From the NCBI GenBank assembly GCA_026182355.1, contig JAPFBL010001928.1, positions 6,651,501 through 6,715,500 of the forward strand: a stretch of 64,000 bases of DNA, read 5' to 3'. Positions within the stretch are counted from its first letter, which is position 1. The number at the start of each line of letters is the position of its first letter. Under the pieces are notes generated by a model, which saw only the letters and a program-made list of their open reading frames with translations, was not told where the DNA came from and did no database searches. Positions 49,701 to 59,800 of the stretch are shown piece by piece. The DNA comes from Hermatobates lingyangjiaoensis (lineage: Eukaryota; Arthropoda; Insecta; Hemiptera; Hermatobatidae). The position numbers were made by a program, and so were the translations under genes.

Positions 49701-52700
49701 TTAAGAATCTATCTCTTATGCTTGTATATTGTTCTTCATCTTCGCTGCTTTCAGTACTTGAATCAGAGTCTGGGCCCCAATCAGTATCTGAACTTCCTTC
49801 ATCATCATCTCCTCCTGACTGAAACAATACATTAAAACACAGATTAAAAATATGTCAAACTAACTTTATAGAAGCACAAATAAATCCCAGCACTGTGCTT
49901 TCAAATAAATCACTAAAAAATGGTATTATGATTTTTTTTCAAAAAAATATTGCAATAAACTTAAATTGAAATCTTATTTAAAATGCATTCTACAGAGTCA
50001 TGCAAAAGGATAGGCCCTTAGGCAATTTGAATTATAAATTTGTTTTCCTTAATAATATTGTTTTGGTTTCTAAATGTATAATTTATAACTTTATCCATTA
50101 TCATTAAAATTTTTAGCAATGGTTAATCATTTCATGAACTTATTATTTAATTGTTTACTATTACTCAATTTTTGGTATATAATATAGTAATTTAATTTAA
50201 GTCACTTAAGGATAATTTCTTTTTAATATTATCTTCGCGAAATGCTATAAATGTGAAAAACATAATGAACTATATTAAAGGTAGTGGACGGACTCAATGA
50301 TTAAGGAAACTGGTGAAAACAATTATTGCAAAGGCAGAGGACCTCCACAGTTTCTCGTTGTATACTTTGTATTATACAATGACTCTTCATATTGCCAGCC
50401 TTGAAAAGGCAAACATGAATGGACTATAGAGGGGAGGAACTTCTCTACACTATAGCGATTTCCATTGCTATTTCCAATATAGAAAAGTAAACGATCGAAA
50501 ATAGCACAAAAAAATGAGAACTGTAATAATAACAAACTAGAGAATATCACATCATACGGCAACATAATACATAAATCAAACATACATTTCCGAGCAGCAT
50601 GATTCATGCAGTTTTAGAATATATATATGATCATGGGATTTATTTTTAAAAAGCTAGTTACTTGATAACAAGCAATCAAACACAGCAATCTTATTACACA
50701 GGATAATATTGACAATAGAAGCACACTTCTTCGTCACTCTATCTTCATGATAATTAAAGATATATTCAAATACCTTGATTCCTTTAGAGTCTCCAGCATC
50801 AGAACCAGCTCTTTTAAACATTGCAGCACCGCCTCTCTCACCATCAGAATCTTCTTCGACCTCTGCGAATAAACAGCTCTTTCAGTTCAAATCGTTCATC
50901 ACATATAGTGATGTTTAGATCACATAATATTTACATATAAACATATTTGTTTATGCCCAGAACCACCCCCTCCCCCCAACATATAATAATTAACAAACTA
51001 CTGGATAATCATAACATGGAATTAGTTTGACTGAACAACGGTAGGTAGTTTCTTCAAAATTGTAAGCAGCCAATAATTTTTGAATCAAAGAGAGTTAAAG
51101 CATATAAATCAAATAAGTATCAAAATTACGTTGATTATTATAAATAATCGAACAATTTCAATTCAAATATAACCAATTGCACGAATGAGTCTGTTGATCA
51201 TATTATAAATTTTTAGATTGGAATAATATTGGATACACCTTCCTGATTTGATTACATTCGGTTTGGTAAGATATTTCGTTTTGAATACCAAAACCAAAAA
51301 TACTGACTATAAAAATCAGTTTCACAAAAAAACGAACGGGACAAACTTTCCTCTAGCATTATCTCTAAGAAGTATATTCTTTTCTTAATAATATACGAAA
51401 TTTAATTAATATTAAGCTCAAAAGTTGTACAATCAGTTACTATGTAATATTTACACGCTTATTATTATTACCACTGAGGTTAGTATGATTTATATTATTA
51501 ATATGGCAAACCGTTATAACTCGTAACATGATCTTGGAGTCGTTGGAGCGCTTTTGGACGTTGTCCATCTTCAATCGCAACTAACTAACTTAGTTAGGAG
51601 TTAGTTATTTGCGATTGAAGATGGACAACATCCGAAAGCACTCCAACGTCTCCAAGAAAATAGTACAAGGTATGACAGTTTGACGTATTAATAATATAAA
51701 TACGTAATATTTCCTCTTGTTAGGAAGGATAATAAAAGCATCGTACACATATTGTTATTCAGATGACGTAGACTATTTTGATGGATATTGTAGTCTTTCC
51801 CTGAAGAAGGGAAAGAACACTAAATGTTGGAAATGTGTTGTTTATACAACAAAACTGTGTTCGCAGAGACTTTTATTATTCTTATGGAGAAGTTCCCAAA
51901 CCTCTAGTTAAGATTCATTTGAAAAGAATAAATTCAGATAGAAGACTGAAATTAAGTGGATACTAAATGCATAAAAATGTCATATGCCATTACAATTCGT
52001 TAGACTAAGACCTATTATACTATCTCAATGCACTACAAATGAATTTGTTTTTCAATGTTGATAAATTTTTTTCGGTATTGCTAAACTGAACGTTTATTAT
52101 ATGTGTCAAATAAGCAATAAACAAGTTCAATAAAGTATCGACAGGACACGTGTCTGATCAGTAAAAAGAAATACACATTAATTTCATAATGAATGAAATC
52201 TCTATAAATACCTTTTGGTTGCTCTTCTTCTTCATCCGCCTGATCAGGATTTTCTCTAAATTTAGCAATGTCTGTCTCAAAGTCTTTATTATATTTCTTT
52301 AATTTTCGTCTCAAAGATGTTAAAGATTTAGAATTATTCTTAGACATACTCTTTCTGTAAATAATTGAATTAATATTAATACAATAGAAACAAAATGCAA
52401 ATAATGAAGGTCAAAGTTTATTACTTTAAACTAACAGTACTATAAGGTTAAGAACATAGGTTTACGCATAATATCGCACTCACCTCCCTTCTCGGTCTTC
52501 CCAAAGATCAGTAATGAAGTCTTCCAGTTCAACCAAGCAACGAAGGTAGAATTTCGGAGTGATTCCATTTTCTTCTTTCGCGATAACTGGAAGGGCTTTT
52601 GTGTAGGCTCTATTTAGATCCTCAAAGCCTAAAGGACAATACAACTAACAATAACTTCATAGGTCAAATTAGAAACTAAAAATATAATAGTTTTCACACA

Positions 52701-53364
52701 AAGAAAAGTTTAATTACATGTATTACTACCAAGTTATGAGTAATTTTAAAAACATTTAATAATGAGAGAAATTCCTATCCACTTACTATTCAATAAACTG
52801 CTCATATCCTTGATTTTCTTGTGATTTCGAATGCTTTTAATTATATTTGTGAGCTCTTCATATCTCTTTTCTTTGGCCGATCGAACGACTCTCTTAGTAT
52901 CTTCTTCATCATCGCTGAACTGTAGACAAGCATCAAAATATTAATATAATAATGTTATTCTATAAATATATAATTTTTAGTTCCTTACTATTAAAATATA
53001 GCTCTACTTTGAAATTGTACAATGACATCTAGGAACCAAAATAACAATTGAAAGAAACAGATTCTTATAAATGGAAAAATAATTAGTATGGACACATCAA
53101 TTTCCAACTACTCAAAATGTATGGTACGCAGATTATCAAATGTTAAGATCCTTCAGGTGTGATTAACATGTACACACGATGTATGGATATGAAGCGATAT
53201 GACGGATATAAAGAATACATAAAATTCATTTTAAGAAAAAACTATGTATCAATTAATTTAATACTTACAGCAAAAGCTGTAACAGGAGTGTGTTTAACAA
53301 TCTGTTCTTCTTCACATGAGCTTTCGGTCTCCGAATCCGATCCAGTAGCAAAAAATCGACTCAT
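32373..53364 (-). CDS. EIF3C: Eukaryotic translation initiation factor 3 subunit C
   Basis: Core eIF3 subunit that helps bind the 40S ribosome and scaffolds the pre-initiation complex. Exons: 53364-53269, 52919-52787, 52628-52484, 52354-52212, 50862-50774, 49818-49697, 49621-49480, 47948-47686, 46572-46363, 44731-44578, 43782-43567, 42724-42584, 40026-39888, 38859-38666, 38343-38140, 34139-34001 and 32482-32373. They sum to 2640 nt with every phase consistent (879 aa; human protein about 913). The N terminus [20 protein letters not shown] and [20 protein letters not shown] match the family almost residue for residue. An acidic, then lysine-rich low-complexity linker (about 165-285) is followed by [14 protein letters not shown]. 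The C-terminal half has [35 protein letters not shown] and the PCI domain (about 640-800) with SLRTYLFTY and [18 protein letters not shown]. The Arg/Gly-rich tail ends GRAF. It is shorter than human mainly in the loop near residue 499. Housekeeping gene. Confidence 0.98.
33188..33515. repeat. Foldback element with PLE-type core in both arms
   Basis: The left arm carries on the minus strand CTGATGA-T-GAACAC..GTGTTT-GAAAC (33284-33257). The right arm carries CTGATGATGAAC with a small internal duplication, then GTGTTTAAAAC (about 33408-33445). Outer ends GAGGTAAATGGATAAA and CATTTACCCCAGTAAGAG match those of 58507-58828, but the centres (CTCGACT/GAGTTCAACT palindromes here) differ. Lies in the last eIF3c intron. 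Confidence 0.65.
33690..33830. repeat. (AAT)n microsatellites with TTGATAATGAT repeats
   Basis: Two AATAATAAT tracts separated by copies of TTATTTGATAATGATATGAT. Low-complexity sequence in the last eIF3c intron. The 74-codon minus-strand ORF here is not a gene. Confidence 0.7.
34494..36763. repeat. 64-bp satellite array (alternating A/B monomers) in an eIF3c intron
   Basis: The unit CAGTCCTAAAGAAAGGGTA ... CAGTACAATACAA has a 64-bp period (for example starts at 34555 and 34619). Two monomer types alternate (CACAAGCAGAG...CGATTC versus CACCGGCAGAG...CAATTC), giving a 128-bp dimer. Monomers are clean at both edges (34494-34770 and about 36430-36763). Those in between are riddled with small deletions. 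About 35 monomer equivalents in all. The right edge is cut exactly where a hAT terminus begins. Open frames inside carry no meaning. Confidence 0.9.
36764..37490. mobile_element. hAT remnants of the CAGTGGCGTAGC family abutting the satellite
   Basis: CAGTGGCATATCAACC begins directly after the satellite unit CCTAAA. The interior matches 23637-24167 and 26278-26844 (GTTGATAATCCCTTAA, AATTCCAGAAAGTC). A second partial copy starts at about 37254 in the same orientation and is cut by a SINE at 37497. No complete right terminus. Confidence 0.6.
37497..37697 (-). mobile_element. tRNA-derived SINE, partial copy
   Basis: Shares GGGAGTCCTAAATTTT, TCACCTCCCGCGTGAATAAA, ATCTACCAGTTTCAGAGGTG and a degraded tRNA-like head with the SINE family. 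It lacks the AACCT tail. Inserted into hAT remnants. Confidence 0.65.
38930..39665 (+). mobile_element. PLE-type 3' end with hammerhead-like core
   Basis: A core at 39579-39606 reads CTGAAGA-A-GAACA, loop, TGTTC-GAAAC. It is followed by GCGTTGTTTATACGATTAAA, then TATGTGGAGACTATTACATT and a terminus AACAATGAGTAAATACCAC. Upstream, 38930-39070 holds two copies of GAAGAAACTGCTATGTCTGG-like sequence about 110 bp apart, and two short plus-strand ORFs (39055-39252, 39301-39582) of unknown family. These may be remnants of the element's own coding region. Lies in the eIF3c intron between exons 13 and 14. Confidence 0.5.
40460..40745 (+). repeat. PLE-like terminus and (TA)n microsatellite
   Basis: AAAGGTTTTAACTAAAAACC followed by GAAACG (about 40596-40622) is a long paired hairpin ending in GAAAC, with a degraded CTGATGA side. 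ACCTGAAGAACTGACAGAGT follows. A TATATA tract closes the segment at 40717-40745. Confidence 0.4.
41500..41730 (-). repeat. PLE-type terminus, minus strand
   Basis: The minus strand reads ATAATGAACAAAGAAGTGTTC then GAAACGCGTAGTTTAAATAA, a core whose CTGATGA side is degraded. The far end is complementary to the GAGTAAATACCACACAATTA terminus (about 41700-41735). Same terminal family as 33188 and 58507. Confidence 0.45.
41815..41895. repeat. Short foldback repeat (GATCAAACC family, diverged)
   Basis: AATAAGAAATGAGAGAAAAG and its inverse flank a few bases. TTGTGGTTTAGACATTGATT follows, the family's terminus. Confidence 0.5.
42121..42424 (+). mobile_element. tRNA-derived SINE, 5'-truncated, with target duplication
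   Basis: The copy starts inside the head at TTCGCCTCTGAACTGATAG and keeps the B box (GAGTTCGATCC), body and AACCT tail. TAAATTTGAAGAA precedes it and is repeated after the tail, a target duplication of 10 bp or more. The next eIF3c exon downstream on the other strand starts at 42724. Confidence 0.85.
43985..44220. repeat. 56-bp tandem repeat, about 4 copies
   Basis: ATTGAACTCAAGGGCCTCCA starts at 44041, 44097, 44153 and about 44210. Each unit carries TCATAGGCACTTCAAATGAG. The leftmost unit is more diverged. In an eIF3c intron. Confidence 0.8.
44225..44420 (+). repeat. Single arm of the TGAGTTTGTAAGTGTG family
   Basis: TTGTAGACGCTATGCAAG-like centre, then TTTCTCTTTTCTCCTGTAGA and AAATTTGAGTTTTTAAGTGT match the right arm of the foldbacks at 4690 and 21065. 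The core is degraded (CTGTAGA). Confidence 0.5.
44800..45045. repeat. Imperfect foldback repeat
   Basis: The left arm has on the minus strand CTGAAGA-T-GGTTAACC-GAAAA (44883-44863). The right arm (about 44960-45040) is a shortened inverse copy with the core deleted (CTGACTTTAG). Related to the 87-bp tandem monomer at 13.4-13.9 kb. Confidence 0.55.
45050..46020. other. eIF3c intron, no feature seen
   Basis: AT-rich intronic sequence between exons 9 and 10. I see no ORF, repeat or transposon terminus in it. Confidence 0.5.
46035..46344 (+). mobile_element. tRNA-derived SINE, full-length, perfect 13-bp target duplication
   Basis: Starts GGGGCCAGGCTAGCTCAGTG (A box TAGCTCAGTGG), B box GGGTTCTATCCC, body with TTATTCACGCGGGAGGTGAA and GGACGTTAAACCGTCGGTCC, and ends with three AACCT units. 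Flanked by TAGATAATGTTGA at 46022-46034 and 46345-46357. The right duplication ends five bases before the eIF3c exon 9 boundary (46363), so it forms part of the intron just inside the 5' splice site. Confidence 0.92.
46580..47640. other. eIF3c intron, no feature seen
   Basis: Intron between exons 8 and 9. AT-rich, with no recognisable element or ORF. Confidence 0.45.
48100..48720. repeat. Inverted repeat around a PLE-type core
   Basis: AGATGGAATTAAAATATGC at about 48107 and its inverse near 48705 begin matching segments about 80 bp long (left 48107-48190, right about 48625-48705). Between them, on the minus strand at 48334-48308, is CTGAAGA-T-GACC, loop, GGTC-GACA. The 134-codon ORF 48401-48805 spans one arm. 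I do not recognise it. Confidence 0.45.
49000..49424 (+). mobile_element. hAT transposase C-terminal relic (ZBED5/FAM200-like)
   Basis: The frame reads [20 protein letters not shown], then [20 protein letters not shown], a stop, [20 protein letters not shown] and [11 protein letters not shown] to 49233. This is the hAT C-terminal dimerisation region, with the diagnostic CE-GFS and RFEKLCS-KQ-HPSH motifs. A right terminus GATTGGGAACCTCTG ends at about 49424. One internal stop and no N-terminal half make it a pseudogene. It lies in an eIF3c intron, antisense to it. Confidence 0.8.
49830..50760. other. eIF3c intron, no feature seen
   Basis: AT-rich intron between exons 5 and 6. The 94-codon minus-strand ORF at 50323-50607 shows no family resemblance. 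Confidence 0.4.
51488..51910. repeat. Foldback PLE-type repeat plus adjoining terminus
   Basis: Arms of about 95 bp (51490-51585 and 51608-51698) are inverted copies. The right arm core is TTGAAGA-T-GG..CC-GAAAG (51615-51637). The left arm, read on the minus strand, has TTGAAGA-T-GGAC..GTCC. A further core, CTGAAGA-A-GGGAAAG, lies at about 51793. Located in an eIF3c intron. Confidence 0.6.
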
Positions 53365-53825
53365 AATTATTAATTATAACTGCTGCAACTATTTATAATT
53401 GAAAAATTACAGTGACAAAATATTTTATAGACAAAACGCAGCCTGGAAGGTTACTGTACATAATACTGGAAGAGCATGTGTCCATTCCTTAGTGAAGAGC
53501 AGTGTTCACTATCATGTTTCATATCTAATAATAAAAGAATATATTATGGATATTCTTATGACTACTGTTGTATACTGAAATCTTAATGCGTTTATTAAAA
53601 TAATTCTAAAATGAGTCATGACCATTTCATCCAATATTTTTTTTCTAAATACCATCCTTATCAAAGTTGATTAATACCGTATGTGGAAGCGCGGTAAATT
53701 TGAATGTTGTTATTTCGCGTGTTAGTCTGAATAGTATGAACGGCTATAAATTGTACAATTATGGTACTTTTAAGTTGAATCTGAGTTTGACCTTATAGAA
53801 CACTGGGTTGAATTTTAGGCATATA
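53365..53825. promoter_or_regulatory. Probable bidirectional promoter of eIF3c and SMARCAL1
   Basis: The start codons of the minus-strand eIF3c (53364) and plus-strand SMARCAL1 (53826) are separated by only 461 bp with no other gene between. A GC-containing patch (GGAAGCGCGGTAAATTTG, about 53684) lies near the SMARCAL1 side. A possible 5'-UTR splice acceptor (TTGAATTTTAG) ends at about 53818. No clear TATA box or initiator is assigned to either gene. The shared-promoter role is inferred from spacing. Confidence 0.5.
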
Positions 53826-56800
53826 ATGTCATCTGCACTTACACCAGAACAAAAACAAAAAATTGAAGAGAATAGAAGGAAGGCATTGGAAAAAAGAGCA
53901 GCAGTGCAATCTACTAGTAAAAATACTAGTACTATTTTTCATAGTCCAGTTTCAAAGCCCACCGTTAATGTAAATAACAAAAGCATACATCAGAAACCAG
54001 TTTCATACTTTAACAAAAATACAAATGTTGGAAATAATTATAAACAAACGAATTTTTCTAAAAAATCTTTGGAGGATGGAAAATCAAACTATAATAATTC
54101 CAAGCAATGGATTGTGAGTAGTGAACCTTTAAAATGCACTCTTCATCTAATAGCCAGAGATCGCTTTGCAGCTGATGTTCCTTTCCATGAAAAAGTGATA
54201 GAGTTTTTCAAAAGTTTTCCAGGACGTCAGTATGGTAAGCGATGTAATTTACTTACCCTAACTTGTTTTATGTATGTATTATAACCCATGGATTAAACTA
54301 CTTCTTTTAAATAGATCCTGACAGTAAATCATGGAACTTTCCACTTGAAATATACAATGAATTTAAAGAAAAAGCAAATTCATTAGGGTCACTGTGTAAA
54401 TTCGGATCCCTTCCTGCAGGCGTCTTAAAGGTAAGAGCTAATCTTCAGTTCTTATAGGTATTGATATGATTTAATTTAATTAGTTGTGTTTCTGATTTAA
54501 TACTTTACCTTAAATTTAAACTTAAATTTGCTTAAAAAAAAATAGAGAACTCTATTACATTGCAATATTACATAGGAAAATAGAATAACAGTAATAATGC
54601 ATAGTCCTTCCTGTGATATATATTTTATTAAATTAACTGTTTTGATTTTTTTTAACTATTTCGTAGAATAATTGAATTAATTTAACTATTAGTATTATAA
54701 CTTTGTTTATCTTACTTTTCAGATCTTTTCTAAAGTTCAAAATAAGTTACTAAATGAGAAATACAAGGACATTGATATGACTCAAATTGATTCCAGTCTT
54801 TTAAACTGCCTTTTCCCATTTCAAAAGGAAGGTGTAAAGTAAGAGATCATTGTTTACTAATGTAAGATATGTAATTTAGATAAGCATAATATGTACAATC
54901 GTACTTGTATATATGATCGAGTGGCTAGAGTGTTCTTTAGGAAGTCCCAGTGTTTACAGAGAAGGACCTTTACACAGACGTTATAAGGGTTTCCTTACTC
55001 TCCAGTAGGGATTTTGGAGTCATTTCTTTTTCTTAAATGGCAACTCATACTTATATTGCAGTAATGTTTATTTCAATATAAGTTTATTGAATCGATATAA
55101 GTTTAATTAGTTCTTGCTATATTCCTGATTTGGGAGAAGACCAAACACTTTTTTGAGTCTAATAAATAAGACATTATTTACCTGAAATTATCAATTACAG
55201 CAAAATCCATCCATGTTTACATGTTGAAATTATTAAAACAAATTAGTTTTTTAACATTTTGGTCATTGTTGATTTGTCAACTCTGGGGCTCCTAAACTCC
55301 CTCTGTTCCAATTATGTAATCAATTTGAATTATTGAATTGTTGTTAATTGAATCTTCATGGATGATATATTAACTGGATGTTGAATTCTTGATAGGTTTG
55401 GAATAGAGAAGAAGGGAAAGTGTTTGATAGCCGATGAGATGGGTCTAGGAAAGACTCTTCAGGCTCTTGCTATAGCGGACTACTACAAATCTGATTGGCC
55501 TCTTCTCATCGTCTGCCCGTCTTCAATGAGGTATTCTTGAAACTTTCATCTTTCATTCATTCTTGTATTAATACACAAACAATTTTCATGGTATACCGGT
55601 CAATTGATACATATTGAGCAAAGTGACAACAAATAAAACAGTCGAGGTAAATAATTATTTAATTTTTAGTTAGCTTCAAAGAAATATGGGTTTCATCGTT
55701 ATAATTTCAAAGTTTGTGTGGGAGTCCAAAATGTGTGTTGGTACTTTAATAGTAAAAGCGTGTAGAAGTACAACACCCACTATGTACATGAATCATACAA
55801 CTACATTCTGGAGGGGATAGTTTACATATATATAAAGATTTCACTTAAACCCGTGAAATAACAATCAATGATCAAACCACAATATGAAATGAGAAAACAA
55901 GACTAACTAAGAAACTTATTAACTAAGACTAACAAGTCTTAGTCTTGTTTCAGAAAAATCACAATAAATAACGTGCAATTAATGAAGTTTAAACCACAAT
56001 GGAAAAAGGAAAACAATAGAAATAAATGCTCTGAGGCCTTTCAAATTATGTCATCAGAGAGCAAACAAAGTAAAACTGAGAAGGTAACATAAAAGTCTTT
56101 TATGTTAGCTTCTCAGTTTTTACTTTGTTTGCTCTCTGATGACATAATTTGAAAGGCCCCAGAGCATTTATTTCTATTGTTTTCCTTTTTCCTTCTAGTT
56201 TAAACTTCATATATATACGTGTACAGGGTGTCCATAAAGTCCATGTGCAGTTTAAAAAAATTATAACTTTATTCGTATTTACGATAGAAATAATCTGTAA
56301 AAAAGATTAGAAGGAAGTAAACCTACATTTTTTAAGGTTTATTCTAAAAATAATTTTTAGTTTCCACAGTCCTCCATTATTAGCAATATAGAGGGTAATA
56401 CGCTTTTGCAGTTTACGGAAAACATGCGCCAACTGATTTACAATAATCCGTAAAATCTTATTAGTTAGTTTAGCTTTTAAATATTCAAATGAACAAGATT
56501 TAGATGCATACACAGTTGCTTTCACATGCCCTCCATAAGAAAAATCTAATGGAGTCAAGTCTAGCGAACGTGGAGATGAATGAAATGGTCCTCCTCTTCC
56601 GATTCATCTGTTAGGAAATTCGTGATTTAGAAGAGGTTACCACATGATGGAGGTTAAGTGGATAAAATTTCAATAAAACTTTAAAAAAATATAGATTTCC
56701 TTCTTTCTAATCCTTTTTACAGATCATTTCTATCCCAGCTACAAATAAGGGTATATTTTTTTTAAAACGCACACGGACTTTTATGGACACCCTGTATATT

Positions 56801-59800
56801 CGTGAATTCGTGACGGTCTCCAACCGTCGCTTCACAAGTGCGCTTGGTGTCCCTTTCTCAACTCTCCTGATGACGGTTCAACCGAAAATTAAAGACAGTA
56901 AGTGTGTTTGTTCCTTAGTTCTGTGTTTGTGAGTCATCGTGAAACGTATATATTTATTTATATATACGTGTTCAAAATTCAAGAAGAGTAACACACAGAG
57001 TAAGGAAACACACTTACAGACTCAAATTTTCGGGTAATCCGTCTTCAGGAGAAAAGAGAAAGGGAGACCAAGCTCGTTGTACAGTTTTTTTCTTTTTAAT
57101 AAAATCTTCGAAACAACTCGTTCGAACACTTCATTTTCTTCTTTATGTTTCTTGCGGAATACAAATAAACCCCAAAACACTTGGAATTAAATTAAATTAA
57201 ATTAAATTGAAATACACATAGGGGTTATATGAAGTTGAGGAGTTATATACCCAAAGTTGAGATGGATGAGAGAGGAGAAGTGGTTGGAGTCTGGTTTTAA
57301 CCAGTAATTGTTAGTAAGAAATCTTCTTGAAGTGGGTGAACCCGAAGTATCAGATTGTTTTAAAAAGTGTTCTATTACTGCAATGTTTTTTCTAAGTAAA
57401 TCAACTGAAATCACTTATCCCAAAGAATCCTCTCCCAGAATGTCACTTATCCACTGCTATTAATGGCACAGAGGTTGGATGATGTTATAGCCAAAAACCA
57501 TTGAAAATTGAGAAATCAATCGAAAAGTGATGCAGAATGTGATCTGAGGAATTTTGGGTTGCGATCCTAACAGTGCATGCATAGCGGTTCAAATCTATAT
57601 AAGGATTTATACTGGTGGTTTGTAATTTTTCTTTTTATATTTTCTTCCTCTGAAAATAATCGACGAAATACAGTTTTTAAAAACGTAAATGCACCCATCA
57701 TTTTACATCTGACGTTGCAAAACATCTAGTAACAATCACAAGTGCAATCTGGACAGAAATAAAGATATATTAAATCATAATAGTAATTTTCGTAAAATAT
57801 GAAATCTAGAAACTTCTAAAATTCTCTCTTTTGACTTTTTGAGTTCATACATTCCCATAGAGCAGATAAAACTGGCATACAAAAGAATTTTTTTGTCATG
57901 GTGCCTAAAATGTTTTAACAGTTTTTATCTAATTTAAGGACGCTGATTCCAGAAATGTCACTTTTTCTTTATCAGGTCTAGTTTTTCTGCTATGGCATAA
58001 CCCTCTATCTAGGAAGATGTTAGCAACAATAAATATTGGCAAATGGAAGAAACAATATTTTCGTTTAACTTTAAGATAAATATTCATTAATCACACTAAA
58101 ATGTTTGCAATACGTATGCAATACATTTGGATTTCAACTTATCTTCCTGTTGAAAAAACACAAAGTATAGCAAAACACATTTGGTTTGTTTAAGTAACGT
58201 CGCCTAGGAGAGGACTTAGCCATGCTTAATGTTTACTCCAAAGTTTTCAACGCACGTAAAAGCTTTATTTTTGTGATGTAATAATCGTTTAACATTGATC
58301 ACAATAATAATCTATAATTGTAATTATGACGCTAGAATGTATTTAGAAATACGCCTAATTTTAAGGTAAACATGGTATGAAATAGCAAACATCTCTATAA
58401 CTTGACCTAATGAGAAAAAATTAGTATCATTTTTGGAATCAGAACTTCTAAATTAATCTAAAACAGCTTAGGCGTTGACCAGTGTAGTAAAATACAATTA
58501 ATCTTAAATTCTGACGTAAAATGGGTAAACAAACAAAAGCCTCCTCACAAATGAAGTTTTATTCAACAACAACAAATTGTGTTCATCAAGAAGACACCAA
58601 GATGTGGTGCTGAAGGGTTGGTCCAGTGGAAACAACTAGTAGGAAATAGGCCCCGCAGCTATAAACTCTATTCCTACTAGTTGTTTTCACTGGACCAACC
58701 CTTCATCACCACATCCTTGGTGTCTTCCTGATGATGAACACAAAGTGTTCGAAACGCGTTGTTCTTGTTGAATAAAACTTCATTTGTGTGGAGACTTTTG
58801 TTTGTTTTATCCATTTTACCTCAGAATGAGTAAATACCACACAATTACTGCACGTGTATTGCACAACTAATGATTTAATCTTAAATTATTAGAATTGGTT
58901 AGAGGTGAGTATTTATTTATTTCTCTTCTTACGTATCCTAGACACATAAATAACTATGTTTGACAGATATTCATTATTTTAATTGTTAAAATATAGATAT
59001 TTATGGAATATTTGAGAAATTTTAAAAGCTAAAGTAATTAATGGTCAAAGTAATGTTTGTTGGTTTGTAAAATATAAATATTTCATTACCTTCATATTTT
59101 ATGATAACAATTTTAGATCTTTTTATAGATGTTACTTTTGTTTGTGTGGTTTTTAAAACGTTTATATTTATGACAGATTTCAGTGGGAAGAAGAAATATA
59201 CAAGAATCTACCATCTGTTCCAAGTTATAAGACCTTTGTTGTTGTGAATCGTAAGGATTACATTGAAAACGCTTCCATTGTAATTATATCTTACGATCTC
59301 ATGTGGAAGATGAAAGAATTTCTTCAGAACTATTCCTTTGGATTTATGATCATGGTGGGTTATTTTTCATGTTTGCATGTCTGTAATTAACAATTTTCTT
59401 ATTTACAATGGATACTAACTATTTTCTTAATAACAATGGTAGTTGATTCTCTTTTTATAAGTGATGTTGTAACATAGTGTGTTTATCAAGGTAGCGGAGT
59501 GAAATCAGAATTATATTTCAGTTTTAGATCGTAACTATTGAATGTTACTCTGAATGTTCGTATTCTGTATTCCGAATGTTACTCTGAACTTAGATATTAC
59601 TCTGAATGTTCGCTAATTCCATCAGTTTTTAACGTTACTAAATTTTTTCATTCCTATTACTGAACATTCAATTCACTTCATTCAATTAGATAAATACTTA
59701 GTAATTAAACATTAATTAATGTATTAAATATTAAATACATGCATACTGTTTCGGGTTTCGCAATGGCTTCATCAACAATGTGACTAACGTTACCTTCCAA

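Noticed and set aside
49354..49822. Serine-rich plus-strand and Lys/Glu-rich minus-strand ORFs
   Set aside because: The minus-strand frame is eIF3c exon 7 read past its acceptor. The plus-strand frame is its antisense shadow.
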